Source: an uncultured Eubacteriales bacterium
GTDB lineage: Bacteria > Bacillota > Clostridia > Oscillospirales > CAG-272
Reading direction: 5' to 3'
NCBI GenBank assembly: GCA_934481515.1
Contig: CAKSPO010000014.1
Span: 1-45,477, forward strand
Length of the DNA: 45,477 nt
The notes beneath the pieces were generated by a model. The model was given only the letters and a program-made list of their open reading frames with translations, had not been told where the DNA came from and did not search any database. This document shows, piece by piece, positions 41,487 through 45,477 of this stretch. The position numbers and the translations under genes are program-made. The stretch's first letter is position 1; every line of letters begins with the position of its first letter.

Positions 41487-44400
41487 TTATTCGTAGAGCT
41501 TGCTCATCTTGAGCAGTCTCTGATACTTCGCCTTCGCGTTGGCATCTGCCTTTTCGAACAGAGTAGCGGCTCTCTCCGGGAAGGACTGTGCCAGACGTGC
41601 ATAGCGGGTTTCGGACTTGATGAAGTCGATATAGTTTGCGGTCGGCTCCTTGGAATCAATGGTGAGCTTGTTGCTCTCCAGCGTCGGATTGTACCGGAAC
41701 ATCTGCCAGTAGCCTGCATCCACTGCCTTCTTCATCTCCAGCTGGCAGTTCTGCATACCGCCCTTGACACCGTGCATTTCGCAAGGCGCATAGCCGATGA
41801 TGAGAGACGGACCGTGGTAAGCTTCCGCTTCCTTGAGTGCCTTGAGCAGCTGATTCATATCCGCGCCCATTGCCACCTGTGCGACATAAACATATCCGTA
41901 GGACATGGCAATTTCCGCAAGGTTCTTCTTGCCGATCGCCTTACCTGCCGCGGCAAACTGAGCCACCTGACCGATGTTGGATGCCTTGGACGCCTGTCCT
42001 CCGGTGTTGGAGTACACCTCGGTATCGAAGACAAACACGTTGACATCCTCGCCGGAAGCCAGAACATGATCCAGTCCTCCGAAGCCGATATCATATGCCC
42101 ATCCGTCGCCGCCGAAGATCCAGACGGACTTCTTGGCGAGGTAATCCTTCTCTGCCAGAATCTTTGCCCGCAGTTCGCAGCCGCAGTCGCAGTTCTCCAG
42201 CATTTCCACCAGCGCCTTGGTTGCCGCGGTGTTCTTCTCGCCGTCCTCCAGCGTATTCAGATACTCGTCGATAATCGCCTTCTTGTCAGCATCCTCCACC
42301 TTCTCTGCCAGCTCCTTCACGTAGCCGACGAGCTTCTGGCGAATGGTCTTCTGACCCAGTGCAATACCGAGACCGTGCTCTGCATTATCCTCGAACAGGG
42401 AGTTTGCCCATGCCGGACCCTTGCCGGTTTCTTTGTTGACCGTGTAAGGCGTTGCGGGCGCGGAACCGCCCCAGATGGAGGAGCATCCGGTTGCGTTGGA
42501 GATATACATTCTCTCGCCGAAGAGCTGTGTAATCAGGCGTGCGTAAGACGTCTCGGCACAGCCTGCGCAGGAGCCGGAGAACTCAAGCAGCGGCTGCTTG
42601 AACTGGCTTCCCTTGACGGTAGCATTGATCAGCTCGGGCTTTTCGGAAACATTGGCTACCGCGTAGTCGAAAGCTGCCTGCTGATCGGACTCCTTCTCCT
42701 GAAGAACCATTTCCAATGCGGTCTTGGGAGAAGCCATCTTGACGGCTTCCTTGGCTGCCTTCTTGGGATCGTCTGGGTACTGTGCATTGGCTGCTGCCGT
42801 TGCATCCTTGAGCGCCTTGACGGTCACAGGGCATGCTTTAACGCAAAGCGTGCATCCCATGCAGTCCAGCGGGCTGATTGCCATGGTGAACTTATAGTTG
42901 GTCTTGATGACCGGCTTTGCGGTGAATTTCGTCACCTCGGGAGCGTTTGCCGCCTCTGCCTCGGTCATTGCGAACGGACGGATGGCTGCGTGCGGGCAGA
43001 CGAATGCGCAGTTGTTGCACTGGATGCAGTTTTCGGGATGCCATGTGGGAACCATCACGGCAACGCCGCGCTTCTCATAAGCAGCGGCACCCTGCGGGAA
43101 CTGACCGTCCACATACTTTTCAAACGCGGAAACAGGCAGTTTGTCGCCCTGCATTGCGTCCACTGGCTCGACGATCTTGTTGACGAACTCAACCAGATCC
43201 GCGCGCGGTCCGGTTGCTTCCGGTGCGGGAGCGGTCTTGCCGGCGTTCTTCCATGCTTCCGGAACGTCGATGGCGACCACGGCATCGGCGCCTGCATCGA
43301 TGGCGGCATAGTTGAGGTCAACGATTGCCTGACCCTTCTTGATGTAGGACTTGTATGCCATCTTCTTCATATATCCGATCGCCTCATCCTTGGGCAGGAT
43401 GTTTGCCAGTGCAAAGAATGCAGACTGAAGAACGGTGTTCTTGACCTTTGCGTTGCCGATCTGGTTCATGGCGATAGAGGTTGCGTTGATGGTATAGAAC
43501 TTGATGCCGTTATTGGCGATGTAGGACTTGACGCTGGCGGGAAGGTGCTGATCCAGCTCTTCCGGCTTCCACTGGCAGTCCAGAAGGAAGGTTCCGCCCG
43601 GCTTGATGTCCGAAACCATGTCATACTTGTGCAGGTATGCCTGGTTGTGACATGCGACGAAGTTTGCCTTATTGATGTAGTACGGGCTCTTGATAGGCTT
43701 ATCCCCGAACCGCAGGTGCGAAATGGTGATACCGCCGGTCTTCTTGGAGTCGTACTGGAAGTATGCCTGAATGTATTTGTCGGTGTGGTCGCCGATGATC
43801 TTGATGGAGTTCTTGTTTGCGCCGACGGTTCCGTCTCCGCCCAGACCCCAGAACTTGCAGGAAACCGTACCGGGAGCGTCGGTTGCGGGCGCGGGCTTCT
43901 CTTCCAGAGAGAGTCCGGTCACGTCATCGACAATGCCGATGGTAAAGCCGTTCTTCGGCTCTGCCTTATCGAGGTTCTCATAAACCGCGAAAATGGATGC
44001 GGGCGTGGTGTCCTTGGAGCCGAGTCCGTATCTGCCTCCGACAACCTTTGCCTTGACACCGGTCTCCGCCAGAGCGGCAACCACGTCCAGATACAGAGGC
44101 TCGCCCAGAGAGCCGGGCTCTTTGGTTCTGTCGAGGACTGCGATCTTCTTGACCGTGGAAGGAATGACCTCTGCCAGTTTTGCCGCAACGAACGGTCTGT
44201 ACAGACGAACCTTGACAAGACCAACCTTCTCACCGGCGGCAAGCATATAGTCGATGACTTCCTCGGCAACGTCGCAGACAGAACCCATCGCAACGATAAT
44301 CTTCTCTGCATCCGGTGCGCCGTAGTAGTTGAAGAGCTTATAGTCGGTGCCAAGCTTCTCGTTGACCTTGCCCATGTACTCTTCCACGATGGCGGGAAGT

Positions 44401-45140
44401 GCCTGATAATACTTGTTGCAGGCTTCTCTGTGCTGGAAGAAGATATCTCCGTTCTCCGCAGAGCCGCGCAGAGCGGGATGCTCCGGATTCAGCGCATGTG
44501 CGCGGAATGCGGCAACGGCATCCATGTCAACCATCTCTGCCAGATCCTTGTAATCCCAGACGGAAATCTTCTGCACCTCGTGAGAAGTACGGAAGCCGTC
44601 GAAGAAATTCAGGAACGGTACCTTGCCCTTGATGGCGGAAAGATGCGCAACCGCACCGAGATCCATGATCTCCTGCTGGTTGGTCTCTGCCAGCATGGCA
44701 AAGCCGGTCTGGCGACAGGCGTAAACGTCGGAGTGGTCTCCGAAAATGTTCAGTGCATGGGATGCCACGCAACGTGCGGAAACATGAATGACGCAGGGAA
44801 GCAGTTCGCCTGCAATTTTGTACATGTTCGGAATCATCAGGAGAAGTCCCTGAGATGCGGTGTAGGTGGTCGTCAGAGCGCCAGCCGCCAGAGAACCGTG
44901 TACGGCACCTGCGGCGCCTGCCTCGGACTGCATCTCCATGACCTTTACTTTTTCTCCGAAAATGTTTCTGGCAGGCTCGCCGAACACGTTCTTATCGGTT
45001 GCAGACCAGGTGTCGGTTACTTCTGCCATCGGAGAGGAAGGAGTAATCGGATAGATGGCTGCTACTTCCGTAAACGCATAAGAGACATGCGCCGCGGCGG
45101 TATTGCCATCCATAGAAAGCTTTTTTCTTTCAATCGCCAT
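41487..45140 (-). CDS. nifJ: Pyruvate:ferredoxin (flavodoxin) oxidoreductase
   Basis: A 1217-residue single-chain enzyme, the normal size of the fused bacterial PFOR. It oxidises pyruvate to acetyl-CoA and CO2, passing electrons to ferredoxin or flavodoxin. Domain order: an N-terminal pyruvate-binding domain (MDGNTAAAHVSYAFTEVAAI, YPITPSSPMAEVTDTWS); the gamma/delta parts; two 4Fe-4S motifs CIQCNNCAFVCPHAA and CMGCTLCVKACPVTV; and the thiamine-pyrophosphate domain with SGSCAGCAETSYARL, TGCSSIWGGSAP and FGGDGWAYDIGFGGLDHVLA. The TPP domain's extra cysteines for the proximal cluster are present (CAGC, plus later Cys). AGGAGGTCC ten bases before the ATG at 45,138-45,140 decides the start. It indicates strictly fermentative, ferredoxin-based metabolism. 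Monocistronic. Confidence 0.97.
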   Translation of the reverse strand: MAIERKKLSMDGNTAAAHVSYAFTEVAAIYPITPSSPMAEVTDTWSATDKNVFGEPARNIFGEKVKVMEMQSEAGAAGAVHGSLAAGALTTTYTASQGLLLMIPNMYKIAGELLPCVIHVSARCVASHALNIFGDHSDVYACRQTGFAMLAETNQQEIMDLGAVAHLSAIKGKVPFLNFFDGFRTSHEVQKISVWDYKDLAEMVDMDAVAAFRAHALNPEHPALRGSAENGDIFFQHREACNKYYQALPAIVEEYMGKVNEKLGTDYKLFNYYGAPDAEKIIVAMGSVCDVAEEVIDYMLAAGEKVGLVKVRLYRPFVAAKLAEVIPSTVKKIAVLDRTKEPGSLGEPLYLDVVAALAETGVKAKVVGGRYGLGSKDTTPASIFAVYENLDKAEPKNGFTIGIVDDVTGLSLEEKPAPATDAPGTVSCKFWGLGGDGTVGANKNSIKIIGDHTDKYIQAYFQYDSKKTGGITISHLRFGDKPIKSPYYINKANFVACHNQAYLHKYDMVSDIKPGGTFLLDCQWKPEELDQHLPASVKSYIANNGIKFYTINATSIAMNQIGNAKVKNTVLQSAFFALANILPKDEAIGYMKKMAYKSYIKKGQAIVDLNYAAIDAGADAVVAIDVPEAWKNAGKTAPAPEATGPRADLVEFVNKIVEPVDAMQGDKLPVSAFEKYVDGQFPQGAAAYEKRGVAVMVPTWHPENCIQCNNCAFVCPHAAIRPFAMTEAEAANAPEVTKFTAKPVIKTNYKFTMAISPLDCMGCTLCVKACPVTVKALKDATAAANAQYPDDPKKAAKEAVKMASPKTALEMVLQEKESDQQAAFDYAVANVSEKPELINATVKGSQFKQPLLEFSGSCAGCAETSYARLITQLFGERMYISNATGCSSIWGGSAPATPYTVNKETGKGPAWANSLFEDNAEHGLGIALGQKTIRQKLVGYVKELAEKVEDADKKAIIDEYLNTLEDGEKNTAATKALVEMLENCDCGCELRAKILAEKDYLAKKSVWIFGGDGWAYDIGFGGLDHVLASGEDVNVFVFDTEVYSNTGGQASKASNIGQVAQFAAAGKAIGKKNLAEIAMSYGYVYVAQVAMGADMNQLLKALKEAEAYHGPSLIIGYAPCEMHGVKGGMQNCQLEMKKAVDAGYWQMFRYNPTLESNKLTIDSKEPTANYIDFIKSETRYARLAQSFPERAATLFEKADANAKAKYQRLLKMSKLYE

Positions 45141-45203
45141 GTTTGAATGGACCTCCTGTAAATTTTCTATCAACAAGATGATGAAAAGATAAAAATATCT
45201 CAC

Positions 45204-45237
45204 ATCATATGATATCATACTTCCGCCGGATTGTAAA
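45204..45237 (-). promoter_or_regulatory. nifJ promoter with an overlapping palindrome
   Basis: On the minus strand TTTACA (45,232-45,237), 17 bases, TATCAT (45,209-45,214). The palindrome ATCATATGAT (45,204-45,213) covers the -10 box and the start point, and could be an operator. Confidence 0.6.
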
Positions 45238-45365
45238 GGGATTTTCCGAAAAAAGTCCCTGAATCCGGCATGATTTTTTTGCCTTTTCCGGAAAAACCTT
45301 TGCTCCTTGCATCTGTTCTTTTTCCTTGCTCCTTCCGAAAATCCAAACTTTTTTTCAAAAACCTA

Positions 45366-45394
45366 TTGACAAACTTTTTCTCCTCTGCTATAAT
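45366..45394 (+). promoter_or_regulatory. Consensus sigma-A promoter of the tRNA gene
   Basis: TTGACA (45,366-45,371), 17 bases, TATAAT (45,389-45,394), 22 bases before the tRNA. Confidence 0.85.
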
Positions 45395-45416
45395 GGCATA
45401 GTCGGTATTTCCCGAT

Positions 45417-45477
45417 GCTGGTATGGCTCAGTCGGTAGAGCACGTCATTGGTAATGACGAGGTCATCAGTTCGATTC
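45417..45477 (+). tRNA. tRNA-Thr (GGT anticodon), 3' part cut off by the window
   Basis: Starts GCTGGTA (acceptor arm), TG, then the D arm GCTC..GAGC. The anticodon stem is CGTCA/TGACG around TTGGTAA, with the anticodon GGT at 45,450-45,452. The variable loop AGGTC and the T arm's TTCGATT follow. The 3' acceptor strand lies outside. Other tRNA genes may follow. Confidence 0.93.

Noticed and set aside
41268..45146. 1292-residue open frame on the plus strand
   Set aside because: Antisense shadow of nifJ; the minus-strand frame has all PFOR motifs.
1..45477. Antiphage defence island, prophage or secondary-metabolite cluster
   Set aside because: No recognisable nuclease/helicase defence pairs, phage structural genes, integrase or biosynthetic core genes were found.

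Overview
The window reads as a chromosomal segment of an anaerobic, fermentative Firmicute of class Clostridia, probably an uncultured gut lineage. The basis is gene content: a complete pyruvate:ferredoxin oxidoreductase, type III glutamine synthetase, SpoVG, Mini-ribonuclease III, a UPF0210/ACT pair, a cyclic-di-GMP-I riboswitch, strong AGGAGG-type ribosome binding sites, and sigma-A promoters with TATAAT-like boxes. The DNA is moderately GC-rich in genes and AT-rich between them. Finer taxonomy is not supportable from the sequence alone.

Layout. 1-2.5 kb (minus): a membrane protein with an InlB-type repeat, a MoxR AAA+ ATPase and the start of a DUF58 protein, in one operon. 2.7-12.0 kb (minus): one 3085-residue lipoprotein with InlB-like repeats, Fn3-like segments and a very long BspA-type leucine-rich repeat array. 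12.3-13.9 kb: ACT protein and UPF0210 operon. 14.2-17.0 kb: small membrane protein, DUF4886 protein and MATE exporter. 17.2-18.1 kb: a DUF11 protein. 18.1-19.6 kb: an RNA-rich, gene-poor stretch with a candidate structured RNA, an apparently orphaned c-di-GMP-I riboswitch with terminator, and a decayed IS3-type insertion. 19.6-23.6 kb (minus): a GH78-like glycosidase, a LiaF-like membrane protein and an uncharacterised protein, enclosed by inverted insertion-sequence remnants. 24.3-27.5 kb: rpsT, murC, spoVG and a small phosphodiesterase. 27.7-29.2 kb: three unexplained small genes in a row. 29.3-32.2 kb: a VanZ-metallophosphoesterase fusion and an FAD oxidoreductase. 32.4-35.5 kb (minus): glnN, mrnC and a cyclophilin. 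35.6-38.8 kb: an AraC regulator divergent from a full GH78 alpha-L-rhamnosidase. 39.0-41.3 kb: pncC, a polytopic membrane protein and a PflX-like radical SAM protein. 41.5-45.1 kb: nifJ. 45.4 kb: the first part of a tRNA-Thr.

Taken together the genes suggest a plant-glycan-using gut anaerobe (two GH78 enzymes, one with its own AraC regulator, plus a large surface adhesin-like lipoprotein) with pyruvate oxidation through ferredoxin and ammonium assimilation by GlnN. The parts most worth a second look are the 18.1-19.1 kb RNA region, the IS-bounded 5.1-kb segment, the three-gene unknown cluster at 27.7-29.2 kb and the VanZ-phosphoesterase fusion. I found no CRISPR array, no recognisable antiphage system and no prophage.
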